This document shows positions 63,773 to 64,000 of a stretch of 64,000 bases of DNA, one piece after another. Under the pieces are notes generated by a model. The model had not been told where the DNA came from. It saw only the letters and a list, made by a program, of their open reading frames with translations, and ran no database searches. The stretch spans positions 806,001-870,000 of the forward strand of contig NC_060024.1 of assembly GCF_021134715.1 (NCBI RefSeq). The letters run 5' to 3'. The first letter of the stretch is position 1. Each line of letters begins with the position of its first letter. The stretch comes from Daphnia pulex (Eukaryota; Arthropoda; Branchiopoda; Diplostraca; Daphniidae). The position numbers and the translations under genes are program-made.

Positions 63773-64000
63773 AAGAGGAACTGGAAAATTTTGCAAGTTT
63801 TGGCCATTTTTGTCAAATACATCTGGCAAACAGTTTCTGCGTTTCCAGAACTATTGCAATCGGCTTAACTTACATACATACGAGCCAAAATCTTTCTAGT
63901 ACATTGGATATACTAAGTACATCGGCATGTTTCCATCGAGACTCCATCATAAAATGGTTTCTTTGCAAGAAATATCGCCAAGGAATAAGAAATTACATCT

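Larger units (their letters stand above)
33876..64000. repeat. Tandem tRNA array, second block (units 15-40)
   Basis: The same array resumes directly after the LTR element, beginning with the second half of the split tRNA-Gly, and runs out of the window in the Glu-Gly spacer of unit 40. Spacing is almost exactly 1156 bp throughout, apart from a 1394-bp insert in unit 32. Units are more uniform here than in the first block. Private variants recur at 6933, 5777 and 3468 bp, which are multi-unit spacings and reveal larger duplicated blocks. Confidence 0.97.

Noticed and set aside
1-64000. CRISPR-like array
   Set aside because: The regular repeats are kilobase tRNA units of animal type, not short repeats with unique spacers.

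Overview
The window is animal nuclear DNA, most likely from an arthropod. The tRNA bodies are eukaryotic, one tRNA-Leu(CAA) carries a canonical 36-base intron after position 37, and the array is interrupted by an envelope-bearing Ty3/gypsy-type LTR element of a kind typical of invertebrates. The species cannot be named from the sequence alone.

Layout. Positions 1-16746 and 33876-64000 form one tandem array of a unit of about 1156 bp. Each unit carries tRNA-Glu(CTC) on the + strand, tRNA-Gly(TCC) on the - strand, intron-bearing tRNA-Leu(CAA) on the - strand, and a 38-base fossil of the 5' half of tRNA-Leu(CAA). The fossil comes from an internal duplication of about 196 bp. I count 40 Glu, 39 Gly and 39 Leu loci, plus 40 half-Leu fossils. 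Glu and Gly are convergent; Leu and the next Glu are divergent. Most copies look intact. Several carry loop, stem or anticodon changes, and shared private variants show larger blocks of three to six units that were themselves duplicated.

The array is split at 16747-33875 by a 17,129-bp LTR element inserted in the anticodon arm of one tRNA-Gly. It has a 4-bp target duplication (CTTG) and two LTRs of 324 bp that I read as identical, so it is very young. It holds a tRNA-Gln-type primer site, a leader splice donor, a 985-codon gag with a very long coiled coil, and a 1498-codon pol (protease, RT, RNase H, integrase) overlapping gag in the -1 frame. Beyond these lie an envelope-like region in two successive frames, resembling glycoproteins of negative-strand RNA viruses and carrying a beta-trefoil-like pattern, then an ankyrin-repeat frame and another accessory frame. 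A possible antisense gene and a duplicated polypurine tract complete it. The element looks nearly whole, with perhaps one or two breaks outside gag-pol.

A second, unrelated insert of 1394 bp (53343-54736) interrupts one later unit. It leaves no target duplication, carries a tRNA-like segment and no convincing protein.

How it fits together: the array would be transcribed by RNA polymerase III from the internal A and B boxes of each tRNA gene. The element brings its own polymerase II promoter in the LTR and is a passenger. Because it occurs once, its insertion came after the last amplification of the unit it sits in.
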